This document shows, piece after piece, positions 55,767 through 63,188 of a DNA stretch of 64,000 nt; positions within the stretch are counted from its first letter, which is position 1, and each line of letters begins with the position of its first letter. The notes under the pieces are model-generated. The model had not been told where the DNA came from, ran no database searches, and saw only the letters and a program-made list of their open reading frames with translations. Both the position numbers and the translations under genes were made by a program. This DNA is from Oscillospiraceae bacterium (GTDB lineage: Bacteria; Bacillota; Clostridia; Oscillospirales; Oscillospiraceae): positions 1 to 64,000 of the forward strand of contig JAFXPO010000028.1 of assembly GCA_017527825.1 (NCBI GenBank), written 5' to 3'.

Positions 55767-56848
55767 TTGTCGCCAGAATTCGACCTGGCGTCGTCTAAGA
55801 GGTTTTGCGCCTTTGCGGTAAATACCTGAAAAGCCGTTGGAATGGCGAGGGCGTCCAATTCCGCGCGATCCACCCAGCGCAGCGCGTCGCAGCAGCCGCT
55901 GACCTCCGCGCGCCAGCCCTTCATCTGCCATTCGATGTGTGTAAAGACGTGTTTGGCTGTGCCGCAGACCGCAAGGGACGTCGGCGCAAGCCCCCATTGG
56001 GCAAGAATGAGACGCGCGGCGCTTTCGTCCAAGTTGCCGGAAACGTTGGGAAATTCCATCAGTTTCGCCAGCAATCCCTTTTCAGGGCGCTGGCGCACGG
56101 CAATTTTTCCGTGGCTGAGCAGCAGGAAAACCGTGCGTTCCTCCGCGCGTCGCGCGCGCTTTTCGGCGCGAACAGGCAGCACCTCAGTGAGCCGTTCCCG
56201 ATACGCGGCGCAGAAACCTCGAGCCGGACAGTCGCCGCACAGCGGCGAGCCGTTGGGCAAACAGACGGTTGCGCCAAGATCCATCATCGCCTGATTCCAT
56301 TTGCCGGGTTGATCTCGGTCGATGGCATTTGACATCCGGTCGCGGAACCGTTTTCTCACCTTTGCGTCGGTGATATCGTCGCCGCAGCAGGCGACGCGTG
56401 CCGCGACGCGCAGCAAATTCCCGTCCACCGCCGGTTCCGCCGCGCCGAAGTGGATCGACGCGATGGCGCTCGCGGTATAGTCCCCGACGCCGGGCAGCGT
56501 GCGCAGCTCCGCGAGGGTCGTCGGCAGCGTACCGCCGAAGTCACTGACAATCCGCTCCGCCGCGCGGTGCAGATTGCGGGCGCGGGAATAATAGCCCAAG
56601 CCCTCCCAGAGTTTGAACAGCCGCTCCTCGCTGACCGCCGCAAGGGCGCGGACGTCCGGCAGCTCCGCCATGAACCGCGTAAAGTACGGAATTACCGCCG
56701 TGACGCGGGTCTGTTGCAGCATGATCTCGCTGACCCAGGTACGATACGGCGATGGCTCCTCCCGCCAGGGCAGGATGCGGCGATGCGCGTCGTACCAATC
56801 CAGCAGAGGCTCACGGAGTAAATCCAAGTTTTCCCAATGTTCTATCAT
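55763..56848 (-). CDS. mutY: Adenine DNA glycosylase MutY
   Basis: The enzyme removes adenine opposite 8-oxoguanine. The 361-residue protein has SEIMLQQTRVTAVIPYF, the helix-hairpin-helix LPGVGDYTASAIASIHFGAAEPAVDGNLLRV with the catalytic Asp, and the 4Fe-4S cysteines ending in PLCGDCPARGFC. The C-terminal NUDIX-like domain is present (GKIAVRQRPEKGLLAKLMEFPNV). It overlaps the SPASM gene by four bases. Confidence 0.95.
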   Translation of the reverse strand: MIEHWENLDLLREPLLDWYDAHRRILPWREEPSPYRTWVSEIMLQQTRVTAVIPYFTRFMAELPDVRALAAVSEERLFKLWEGLGYYSRARNLHRAAERIVSDFGGTLPTTLAELRTLPGVGDYTASAIASIHFGAAEPAVDGNLLRVAARVACCGDDITDAKVRKRFRDRMSNAIDRDQPGKWNQAMMDLGATVCLPNGSPLCGDCPARGFCAAYRERLTEVLPVRAEKRARRAEERTVFLLLSHGKIAVRQRPEKGLLAKLMEFPNVSGNLDESAARLILAQWGLAPTSLAVCGTAKHVFTHIEWQMKGWRAEVSGCCDALRWVDRAELDALAIPTAFQVFTAKAQNLLDDARSNSGDK

Positions 56849-57690
56849 TTTATATTAAAACGTGCCGCGTACCCACAGCGTCGGCAAAGCTCCTCCGTGG
56901 GCATACGACGGGAGAACCCGTCGAACATCGCCGCGGCGCGCGGTCCGGTCAGAATGTCGTCCAATTCCTGCGTGAACAGATTGCCGAGGGCGAGGTCGCC
57001 CTCGTGATCGAGGCAGCAGGGCACCACCGTACCGTCCGCCAATACGCCGATCTGCTCCCGCAGGGCGCGGCAGAACTGCGTCGGTACCGCGTCCGCCGAG
57101 AGGTCGGGCCATGAAAACGCGCGCTCCCGCTCCAGATACAGATGCTCCGCGAGACGAAAGCTGCTCCGGCGAGGCTCCGCCCAGTCCGCGAGACCGGAGC
57201 GCTCGTGAAGATACGCCAGAATCGCGGCGTTGCCCCGATCCGCCGCGCCCTCGTTCCACAGCCGCAGCGCGACGATGATCCCCTGCCCCGCCGCTTGCCG
57301 GGAAAACTGCCAGACCGTGTCCAGATAGTGCCGCGCGGCAGCGGGATCGCCGCCGTTTTCCTCGACGCTGTGCAGCGAGACGCTGATTTTGTAGAGGGCG
57401 CCGGAGCGCAGCAGCGTCTCCGCCTGTTTGCCCAGCAGCGTCCCGTTGGTGGTGACGCAGACCTTCATCCCCCGCCGCGCGGCGAGGGAGAGCAGCGTGT
57501 CGAGCTGCGGGTGCAGCAGCGGCTCGCCCATAATGTGCAAGTAGACGTAGGATATCCGGGGGCGCAGCTTGTCCAACACCAGCGCGAACTCTTCGGGCGT
57601 CATGGTGCGCGGTGCGCGCCGTGTGCCGGGACAGAACGCGCAGCGCAGATTGCAGATGTTCGTGATCTCAACATAGGCTTTTTTGAGCAC
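56845..57690 (-). CDS. Radical SAM protein with SPASM domain
   Basis: This 281-residue protein has the SAM cluster CNLRCAFC (Cys13, 17, 20) and a C-terminal SPASM set (VVPCCLDHEGDLALGNL, then CRRCGYAARF). Such proteins modify peptides or act as maturases, but no precursor peptide is visible nearby. It starts with GTG, seven bases after AGGAGG. First gene of the minus-strand operon from the palindromic promoter. Confidence 0.88.
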   Translation of the reverse strand: MLKKAYVEITNICNLRCAFCPGTRRAPRTMTPEEFALVLDKLRPRISYVYLHIMGEPLLHPQLDTLLSLAARRGMKVCVTTNGTLLGKQAETLLRSGALYKISVSLHSVEENGGDPAAARHYLDTVWQFSRQAAGQGIIVALRLWNEGAADRGNAAILAYLHERSGLADWAEPRRSSFRLAEHLYLERERAFSWPDLSADAVPTQFCRALREQIGVLADGTVVPCCLDHEGDLALGNLFTQELDDILTGPRAAAMFDGFSRRMPTEELCRRCGYAARFNIK

Positions 57691-57720
57691 GCGCGCGCCT
57701 CCTGTCCCCAGTCTGATTTG

Positions 57721-57764
57721 ATGATACCATATCGCTTGCGACGTCGCAAGCGATATGGTATAAT
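57721..57764. promoter_or_regulatory. Divergent promoters within a perfect 38-bp palindrome
   Basis: ATACCATATCGCTTGCGAC (57724-57742) is followed directly by its exact complement (57743-57761). On the plus strand TTGCGA (57736-57741), 17 bases, TATAAT (57759-57764). On the minus strand TTGCGA (57744-57749), 17 bases, TATCAT (57721-57726). The palindrome could be an operator or form a cruciform. Confidence 0.85.
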
Positions 57765-57959
57765 TTTGAAAAATGATTTTCGGTGTACAGACGAAAAATG
57801 TCGAAAGCGGTAAGTCTGTCGGGAATGATGCCGAAAGTCGATGAAAAATAATCCATCACTCTATGAAAAACCCGGGATTTTCGCCCAAAAACGGGTGAGT
57901 CTGCCGGAAATGATCTGCCCTGCGCAGCGATGCGCAGGAGCAGCCGGAGGGAGCAGTCC
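57765..57959 (+). other. Long leader of the metallo-hydrolase gene
   Basis: About 190 bases lie between promoter and start. They contain two near-identical 17-mers, AGTCTGTCGGGAATGAT (57813-57829) and AGTCTGCCGGAAATGAT (57898-57914), and a hairpin CTGCGCA-GCGA-TGCGCAG with a GNRA loop just before the ribosome site. I see no coding frame or known riboswitch. Confidence 0.5.
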
Positions 57960-58718
57960 ATGAAGATCACGTTCATTGCCCACAGCGGATTTCTGATCGA
58001 GTGGGAGCATTTTTATACCCTGTTTGACTGGTGGAAGGGCGATCTGCCGCCGCTGGACAAGACGAAACCTCTGCTGGTGTTCGCCAGCCACAGCCATGAG
58101 GACCACTTCGACAAGCATATTTTCACGCTGCTTGAGCAGTATCCGCTCACGCGCTTCATCCTCTCCCACGATATCCGCCTCGCCACGCGCCGCTGGGAGA
58201 AGCTGGGCATGACGCCGGAGATTTTCTCCCGCGTGACCTCCATGCGCATCGACAGCATTTATGCCACCGAGGCGGGCGGCGTGCCGCTGACCGTCCGCAC
58301 CGTCCAGTCCACGGACGTGGGCGTGGCGTTCCTGCTTTCCGCCGAGGGCAGGCTGGTCTACCACGCGGGCGACCTCAACTGGTGGCACTGGGAGGACGAG
58401 GGCAAGCTCTACTGCTCCAACATGGCGGCGAACTACCGCCGCTCCATCGAAAAGCTTGCCGCCGCCGTGCGGGACGAGGCGGCGGACTGCGGCTGCGCGC
58501 CGGTGATCGACGTCGCCATGGCGCCGCTGGACCCGCGGCTGGAGGACGCCTACGACAAGGGAATCGCCTATCTATTGGAGCAGATTCCCGTCAAAACCGT
58601 GTTTCCCATGCACATCTGGGGAAAATTCGATTGGATTGATCGCTATCGCGCGGCGCACCCGGAGGACGCGGAACGCGTCGTACCCATCCGCGGCGACGGC
58701 GCGGTGTTTGAACTGTGA
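57960..58718 (+). CDS. Metallo-beta-lactamase fold hydrolase
   Basis: This 252-residue protein has the HxHxDH metal site HSHEDH (His44, His46, Asp48, His49), a downstream YHAGDLNWW Asp and a C-terminal MHIWG His, as in UlaG-like hydrolases. The substrate is unknown. The start at 57960 follows CGGAGGGAG. It is divergent from the radical SAM operon and shares its palindromic promoter region. Confidence 0.88.
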   Translation: MKITFIAHSGFLIEWEHFYTLFDWWKGDLPPLDKTKPLLVFASHSHEDHFDKHIFTLLEQYPLTRFILSHDIRLATRRWEKLGMTPEIFSRVTSMRIDSIYATEAGGVPLTVRTVQSTDVGVAFLLSAEGRLVYHAGDLNWWHWEDEGKLYCSNMAANYRRSIEKLAAAVRDEAADCGCAPVIDVAMAPLDPRLEDAYDKGIAYLLEQIPVKTVFPMHIWGKFDWIDRYRAAHPEDAERVVPIRGDGAVFEL

Positions 58719-58781
58719 CGGCACAATTTCAAAAAAGAAAGCACCTCATCAAAAATGTGAATGGAATCCTGCAAATACCCC

Positions 58782-58810
58782 TTGCTTTTCGTCGGGATAG
58801 AGGATAGAAT
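58782..58810 (+). promoter_or_regulatory. Promoter of the 2-hydroxyacid dehydrogenase gene
   Basis: TTGCTT (58782-58787), a 17-base spacer and TAGAAT (58805-58810). Confidence 0.55.
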
Positions 58811-58868
58811 CTAGGTATCCAGGAAAACTTTTGTGAATTACCGATAAAAGAACGAGAGGAGACGCGTC

Positions 58869-59843
58869 ATGGCTAAGTTTAAAGTATATTACACCATCGA
58901 ACTCAACGAGGTGGCGACCCATATCTTCGAGGAGAACGGCTTCGAGGTCAAGGTCTGCTCCCACAACGATGAGGAGACCTACGTCAAGGAGCTTGCCGAG
59001 TTCCAGCCCGACGGCATCATGTGCCGTACCGAGCCCATCACCGCGAAGATGATGGACACCTGCACCAACCTCAAGGTGATCGGCAAGCAGGGCGCAGGTC
59101 TGGACAACATTGACATGGATCACGCCTCGGAGAAGAATATCCAGGTCGTCTTTGCCCCCGCCGGCAACGCCAACGCCGTCGCCGAGCACGGTCTGCTGCT
59201 GATGCTCGCCTGCGCCAAGCGCTTCAACTATGTCGACAAGCAGTTCCGCGGCGGCAACTTCCTCGTCCGTATGGGCATGGAGCACACCGTCGAGCTGGAG
59301 GGCAAGACCCTCGGCGTCATCGGCTGCGGTCGCATTTCCAGCCTGCTGATGAAGAAGTGCAAGTACGGCATGGGCATGAACATCATTGGCTACGATCCCT
59401 ATCTCACGCAGGACAAGGTCGGCGACCTGTGCGAGCTGAAGGCGACCGCCAAGGAGGTCTGGGAGCAGGCGGACTTCGTCAGTGTCCATCTCCCCGTGGT
59501 CGATTCCACCTTCCACTCCATCGGTCGTGAGCAGTTCAGCTGGATGAAGCCCTACGCGTCCTTCATCAACGTCGCCCGCGGCGCCCTCATTAAGGAGGAC
59601 GAGTTGATCGAGTGCCTCAAGGACGGCACGCTGTTCCAGGCGGGTCTGGACGTGTTCGAGCATGAGCCGATCCAGGAGTCCAGCCGTGAGCTGTTCGACC
59701 TCGACAACGTGATCATGACGCCGCACATGGCGGCGACCACCGAACAGTCCGTGCTCAACTGCTGCACCTCCGTCGCCAACGACATCGTGGCGGTCTGCAA
59801 CGGCGAGGCGCCTAAGTGCCCGGCAAACAAGCCCAAGTTCTAA
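58869..59843 (+). CDS. D-isomer-specific 2-hydroxyacid dehydrogenase
   Basis: This 324-residue NAD enzyme resembles phosphoglycerate dehydrogenase and hydroxypyruvate reductase. The Rossmann motif is GVIGCGRISS (about residues 153-162). The catalytic Arg, Glu and His lie in FINVARGALIKEDEL, DVFEHEPI and TPHMAATTEQS. No ACT domain is present. Codons are strongly biased to C-ending forms, suggesting high expression. It stands alone with its own promoter and terminator. Confidence 0.92.
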   Translation: MAKFKVYYTIELNEVATHIFEENGFEVKVCSHNDEETYVKELAEFQPDGIMCRTEPITAKMMDTCTNLKVIGKQGAGLDNIDMDHASEKNIQVVFAPAGNANAVAEHGLLLMLACAKRFNYVDKQFRGGNFLVRMGMEHTVELEGKTLGVIGCGRISSLLMKKCKYGMGMNIIGYDPYLTQDKVGDLCELKATAKEVWEQADFVSVHLPVVDSTFHSIGREQFSWMKPYASFINVARGALIKEDELIECLKDGTLFQAGLDVFEHEPIQESSRELFDLDNVIMTPHMAATTEQSVLNCCTSVANDIVAVCNGEAPKCPANKPKF

Positions 59844-59858
59844 GATTTGCAACAATCC

Positions 59859-59886
59859 AAGCGGCGGGGAAAACCCCGCCGCTTTT
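59859..59886 (+). terminator. Terminator of the dehydrogenase gene
   Basis: An 11-bp stem AAGCGGCGGGG/CCCCGCCGCTT with an AAAA loop and a T4 tail. Confidence 0.82.
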
Positions 59887-59939
59887 GCGTGTTGCGCCGG
59901 ATTATCGCCGGATGTGACCGAATTGTCCATATTTTACGC

Positions 59940-59969
59940 TTGAAATATCCCGTAAATATATGGTACAAT
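59940..59969 (+). promoter_or_regulatory. Promoter of the GntR/UTRA regulator gene
   Basis: TTGAAA (59940-59945), an 18-base spacer and TACAAT (59964-59969). Confidence 0.55.
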
Positions 59970-60006
59970 CAAAACATTCCAAACATACATAAAGCGAGGC
60001 GAACCC

Positions 60007-60786
60007 ATGGAACCCAACTCCATTCTGAGTAGTCAGCTTGCCATCGAGAGCGAGAAGCCCCTTTACTCCCAGCTCATTGCCATCATCAAGCGCAGCATCA
60101 CCACCGGCGAGTTCGGTGTGGGCGCGCTGCTGCCCTCGGAGTCGGAGCTGTGCGCGGTGTATCACGTCAGCCGCAACACGGTTCGTCAGGCGATCGGCGC
60201 GCTGGAGGAGGACGGCTTTGTGGTGCGCAAGCGCGGCAAGGGTACCTTCGTCGCCGATCCCACCACCCGGCGTAAGAGCGTGCAGTACTCCTTCACCACG
60301 GAGGTTTCCCAGCAGGGCAGGAACCCGTCGTCCACGCTGGTGAGCTTCGACGTGGTGGACGCCACGCCCCGCTTCCGCGATATGATGGAGCTGGAGGCGG
60401 GCGCCAAGCTGTATTGCTTCACCCGCGTGCGCAATGTGGACGGCAAGCCCATGATCGTGGAGACCTCCTATTATCCCCAGTACATCTACCCCAACCTGAC
60501 GCGGGAGATGCTGCAAACCCACAGCTTCTACAGCCTGCTTTATCATGTGGGCGTGACGCCGATCTCGGCGGAGGACACCTATGAGGCGGTGCTGCTGGGC
60601 GATCGCGAGGCGGCGCTGCTGGACGGCCGCAGCGGCACGCCGGCGTTTCTACACCAGCGCCGCACCTCCGGGGAGAACGGCAGGGTTTACGAGTTCACCA
60701 CCAGCTACATGCGCGCCGACCGCGTGAAGCTCCACGTCCTTTTCCAGAAGGACGCAACGTCGTTTGAGCGTCTGGTGGATCAATAG
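60007..60786 (+). CDS. GntR-family regulator with UTRA domain (HutC type)
   Basis: This 259-residue regulator has a winged helix (KPLYSQLIAIIKRSITTGEFGVGALLPSESELCAVYHVSRNTVRQAIGALEEDGFVVRKRGKGTFV) and a UTRA effector domain (AKLYCFTRVRNVDGKPMIVETSYY). UTRA domains bind small sugars, amino acids or phosphonates. The start follows GCGAGGCGA. Its target is unknown; the preceding dehydrogenase gene is a candidate. Confidence 0.9.
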   Translation: MEPNSILSSQLAIESEKPLYSQLIAIIKRSITTGEFGVGALLPSESELCAVYHVSRNTVRQAIGALEEDGFVVRKRGKGTFVADPTTRRKSVQYSFTTEVSQQGRNPSSTLVSFDVVDATPRFRDMMELEAGAKLYCFTRVRNVDGKPMIVETSYYPQYIYPNLTREMLQTHSFYSLLYHVGVTPISAEDTYEAVLLGDREAALLDGRSGTPAFLHQRRTSGENGRVYEFTTSYMRADRVKLHVLFQKDATSFERLVDQ

Positions 60787-60790
60787 CCGG

Positions 60791-60831
60791 AAAAAGGGCA
60801 AGCCCCGCGCGATGCTTCGCACGGGGCTTGC
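60791..60831. terminator. Bidirectional terminator between convergent genes
   Basis: A 15-bp stem GCAAGCCCCGCGCGA/TCGCACGGGGCTTGC (one mismatch) with a TGCT loop. The T run is on the minus strand, ending hpf. Confidence 0.8.
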
Positions 60832-60868
60832 GTTATCGTGAGCGCCGCGGGCGGCGGCGCATTTGCTC

Positions 60869-61414
60869 TCAGACATCCTCCATGGTCTCGATGAGACCAT
60901 AGCCTTCGTCGTTGCGCTTATAGACGACGTCCACGGCGTCGCTCTCGGTGTTGCGGAAGACGAAGAAGTTGTGACCCAGCAGATTCATCTGCAAGATCGC
61001 CTCCTCCACGCTCATGGGCTTGACGGCGAAACGTTTGGTGCGTACGACGGCGAAGTCGCGCTCCTCCTGCAGGTCGAACTCCTCCGGCACCTCGGCCTTG
61101 ATGGAGCCTTCGCGCAGGTTCTTGGCAAGCCGCGTCTTGTTCTTGCGGATCTTGCGGTCGATCTGCTGCTCGCAGGAATCGATGGCGCCGCGCATATCGC
61201 CGTCGGGATCCTCGGCAACGGCGCGGAACATGGTTCCATCCGGGCTTCTGAGCATGACCTCCACGACGCAGCGATTTTTCTTCTCGACGGCGAACGTGAC
61301 GGTGGCGTCGGGTTCGCTGCGGAAGTATTTGTCAAGCTTGCCGATCTTCTTCTCGGCGTAAGCCTTGACGGAGTCGTTTAAAGTAATCTTTTTGCAGGCG
61401 AATGTAAACTTCAT
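60869..61414 (-). CDS. hpf: Ribosome hibernation promoting factor, long form
   Basis: This 181-residue protein has an N-terminal S30AE/HPF domain (about 1-100, KKITLNDSVKAYAEKKIGKLDKYF) and a C-terminal dimerisation domain (RTKRFAVKPMSVEEAILQMNLLGHNFFVFRNTES). The long form lets one protein make 100S ribosome dimers. It has a strong own promoter, usual for a stationary-phase gene. Confidence 0.94.
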   Translation of the reverse strand: MKFTFACKKITLNDSVKAYAEKKIGKLDKYFRSEPDATVTFAVEKKNRCVVEVMLRSPDGTMFRAVAEDPDGDMRGAIDSCEQQIDRKIRKNKTRLAKNLREGSIKAEVPEEFDLQEERDFAVVRTKRFAVKPMSVEEAILQMNLLGHNFFVFRNTESDAVDVVYKRNDEGYGLIETMEDV

Positions 61415-61467
61415 AACGCTGCGCTCCTTTCGTTGTTGACAGTTGGGACGCCCTTTCGGGTAAGTTG

Positions 61468-61495
61468 ATTATAACATACATTGGCGAAATGTCAA
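61468..61495 (-). promoter_or_regulatory. Promoter of hpf
   Basis: TTGACA (61490-61495), a 16-base spacer and TATAAT (61468-61473). Confidence 0.8.
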
Positions 61496-61513
61496 ATAGA
61501 ATTGAAGAAAAAA

Positions 61514-61661
61514 TTGCGTAATTTAGTGAAACTGCCTAAATTAAGCCGCGCGCCGGGATTCGACGGTTTTTTCGCGGACAAGCGAGTATCCTACGCATCG
61601 GAAGCTTTCCAATATCCCACCCACTTGAGCCGCTGTTCAAAAGGAGCAGCGGCCCCTTTTT
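61514..61661 (+). ncRNA. Candidate small RNA with promoter and terminator
   Basis: On the plus strand TTGCGT (61514-61519), a 17-base spacer and TAAATT (61537-61542) are followed by about 110 bases without a convincing protein. The stretch ends at GCCGCTG/CAGCGGC (61629-61635 with 61647-61653) and a T5 run. It does not show the SRP RNA core. A 6S-type RNA is possible but I cannot confirm it. Confidence 0.4.
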
Positions 61662-61680
61662 ATCTGCGATGGAAGGGCGC

Positions 61681-61704
61681 AAAAAAGCGGCGCTGTGCGC
61701 CGCT
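61681..61704 (-). terminator. Terminator of the mazG-divIC cluster
   Basis: An 8-bp perfect stem AGCGGCGC/GCGCCGCT with an ACA loop and T6 on the minus strand. Confidence 0.8.
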
Positions 61705-61722
61705 AAACGAATGCGTACTGAA

Positions 61723-61772
61723 CAAATCCGTGCGCCCTTGAAAGGCAAGGCGTTCAAGGGCGCACGGATTTG
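61723..61772. repeat. Perfect 20-bp inverted repeat
   Basis: CAAATCCGTGCGCCCTTGAA (61723-61742) and its exact complement (61753-61772) flank a ten-base loop in the 3' region of divIC. It has no T run, so it is not a simple terminator. A smaller hairpin (GAATAAACCGC/GCGGGTTATTC, about 61797-61821) lies beside it. Confidence 0.7.
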
Positions 61773-61829
61773 ACGAATTGCAGGGCTTCGCCCGGCGAAT
61801 AAACCGCTTTGCGGGTTATTCAGCAGACA

Positions 61830-62114
61830 TTAATTACTCACATCATAGAAGTCCTTTTGACCGGGAGAAACCATGCCGAGCTGATCGCGTGCCAGCTCCC
61901 GCAAATACTCCGGGTCCTCGGCGCGTTCCAGTGCCGCCTCAAGCGCGCGGTTTTCCTGCTCCTGCTTCGCCACGCGTTCGGCGAGCTCGGTGCGCTCGGC
62001 GCGGGCGCCGTCCAACTGGTCGCGCAGGCGCAGCAGCTGCCATCCCACCAGGGTCAGCAGGATCAGGACGAGCAGTGCCGCCATGATGTTGACGTGTTTT
62101 TTGGGCTTTGCCAT
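61830..62114 (-). CDS. divIC: Septum formation initiator DivIC/FtsB
   Basis: This 94-residue bitopic division protein has a short basic N-terminus, one membrane helix (VNIMAALLVLILLTLVGWQLL) and a coiled coil (LDGARAERTELAERVAKQEQENRALEAALERAEDPEYLRELARDQLGM). That is the DivIC pattern, including the E-DPEYLRELARDQLGM end. The start at 62114 follows GAAGGGAGGGGGTG and lies inside the yabQ frame. Confidence 0.9.
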   Translation of the reverse strand: MAKPKKHVNIMAALLVLILLTLVGWQLLRLRDQLDGARAERTELAERVAKQEQENRALEAALERAEDPEYLRELARDQLGMVSPGQKDFYDVSN

Positions 62115-62604
62115 GGCGCACCCCCTCCCTTCGTTCCGAGCGCCGCCGCGCACGGATCGCGTAGCGCCGATATGAACCTATTATAAGCCTGTGGCGGGAA
62201 AAAAGAAAGAGCCTTTTGCCGATTTTCTCCGCGCGTCGCAGAAATCTTCGCGCGGCGCGCAGCGGCAGCCGGAGCAGGCGCAGCAGCTCAAAGAGCGTCC
62301 GCGCCCAGAAGTCCCACAGCGGGCGCAGCAGCGGCGAGAGCACGCCGAAGAACAGCCCCGCGCCCGCCGCGGCGGCGAAGATCGTGTACAGCCGCAGCTC
62401 GCCGCCGGTGAGGCGCAGGGCAAACAGCAGCGCGGACAGCGCCAGCGCGGCGCAGAACAGCGCGTCCATCACGCCGGTGAGCGGACGGTTCCCGCGCCGC
62501 CGCAGCCGCACCGCCCGCAGCAGGTCATAAAAAAGCGCCAGCGCCATGCCCAGCAGCACCGACGCCGCGAGCGCACGCGCCTGCTCGCCGATGACGGTCC
62601 CCAT
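61939..62604 (-). CDS. yabQ: Sporulation protein YabQ
   Basis: This 221-residue spore cortex-associated membrane protein has an N-terminal membrane block (ALAASVLLGMALALFYDLLRAVRL, then VMDALFCAALALSALLFALRLTGGELRLYTIFAAAAGAGLFFG) and a basic cytoplasmic part. The frame runs 176 bases out of phase into divIC, giving an Arg-rich tail of doubtful origin. A natural stop shortly after SYRRYAIRARRR would be expected. Next to yabP, as in sporulators. Confidence 0.82.
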   Translation of the reverse strand: MGTVIGEQARALAASVLLGMALALFYDLLRAVRLRRRGNRPLTGVMDALFCAALALSALLFALRLTGGELRLYTIFAAAAGAGLFFGVLSPLLRPLWDFWARTLFELLRLLRLPLRAARRFLRRAEKIGKRLFLFSRHRLIIGSYRRYAIRARRRSERREGVRHGKAQKTRQHHGGTARPDPADPGGMAAAAPARPVGRRPRRAHRARRTRGEAGAGKPRA

Positions 62605-62606
62605 AC

Positions 62607-62894
62607 TCAGCCGCCGAAGAGACGGCTCAGCAGCCCGCCGCCGCGACCGGTCGCGCCGTCCTCATAGCTCAGCGCGTCCACGCGTCCGTCCACATGCAGC
62701 TCGCCGCCGTCGAGACTCAGCTTGCCGATGTGCAGGTTTTCCCCGCTGACGATGAGTACGCCGTCGGTGGTGTTCATCACAATCTCGTTTTCGTCAAAGC
62801 GCTCCACGTCCTCCACACCGGAGACGGTGAGCTTGTCGCGCCCGTCCAGCGTCAGCCGGTGCGGCGCGGGGTTGAAGTCGGTGTCATAAGCCAT
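62607..62894 (-). CDS. yabP: Sporulation protein YabP
   Basis: This 95-residue protein has the family pattern HRLTLDGRDKLTVSGVEDVERFDENEIVMNTTDGVLIVSGENLHIGKLSLDGGELHVDGRVDALSY. It is needed for spore cortex formation in Bacillus. Its ribosome site (GGGAGG) lies in the 3' arm of the hairpin at 62897-62934. It ends two bases before yabQ starts. Confidence 0.93.
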   Translation of the reverse strand: MAYDTDFNPAPHRLTLDGRDKLTVSGVEDVERFDENEIVMNTTDGVLIVSGENLHIGKLSLDGGELHVDGRVDALSYEDGATGRGGGLLSRLFGG

Positions 62895-62896
62895 AG

Positions 62897-62934
62897 CAAA
62901 ACCTCCCGTACACAGCAGTGTATGGGAGGTTTTG
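62897..62934 (-). promoter_or_regulatory. Hairpin between rqcP and yabP masking the yabP ribosome site
   Basis: A 17-bp stem (CAAAACCTCCC and GGGAGGTTTTG with one inner mismatch) and a TGCT loop. It ends in TTTTGC and may terminate the rqcP message. On readthrough RNA it would hide GGGAGG of yabP. Confidence 0.7.
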
Positions 62935-62942
62935 CGAAAATA

Positions 62943-63188
62943 TTACTCCGCGATCTCACGGTAGAGCATAGCGGCTTCAGCTTTGCCGGCGTTCTCCTGC
63001 ACGCTGACGATCTCGACGGTGAGCGCGCGCTCGCCGAAGCGGATCGTGATGCGGTCGCCCTCCTTCACGTCGTAGGACGCACGGGCGACCTTGCCGTTGA
63101 CCTCCACACGACCGGTGTCGCACGCCTCGTTGGCGACGGTGCGCCGCTTGATGAGGCGGGATACCTTCAGGTATTTGTCAAGTCTCAT
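62943..63188 (-). CDS. rqcP: S4-domain RNA-binding protein RqcP (YabO-like)
   Basis: This 81-residue protein is an S4 domain (MRLDKYLKVSRLIKRRTVANEACDTGRVEVNGKVARASYDVKEGD). Firmicute RqcP assists RqcH in tailing stalled nascent chains. It overlaps the mazG stop (ATGA at 63185-63188). The mazG-rqcP-yabP-yabQ-divIC order is typical of Bacillus and clostridia. Confidence 0.92.
   Translation of the reverse strand: MRLDKYLKVSRLIKRRTVANEACDTGRVEVNGKVARASYDVKEGDRITIRFGERALTVEIVSVQENAGKAEAAMLYREIAE

Noticed and set aside
61549..61661. SRP (4.5S/scRNA) RNA
   Set aside because: The conserved GGUCAG and GGAAGCAG core of the SRP RNA tip is absent.
61481..61757. Short frames of 86 and 73 codons on opposite strands
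   Set aside because: They cross promoters and terminator hairpins, have no ribosome sites and show no recognisable sequence.
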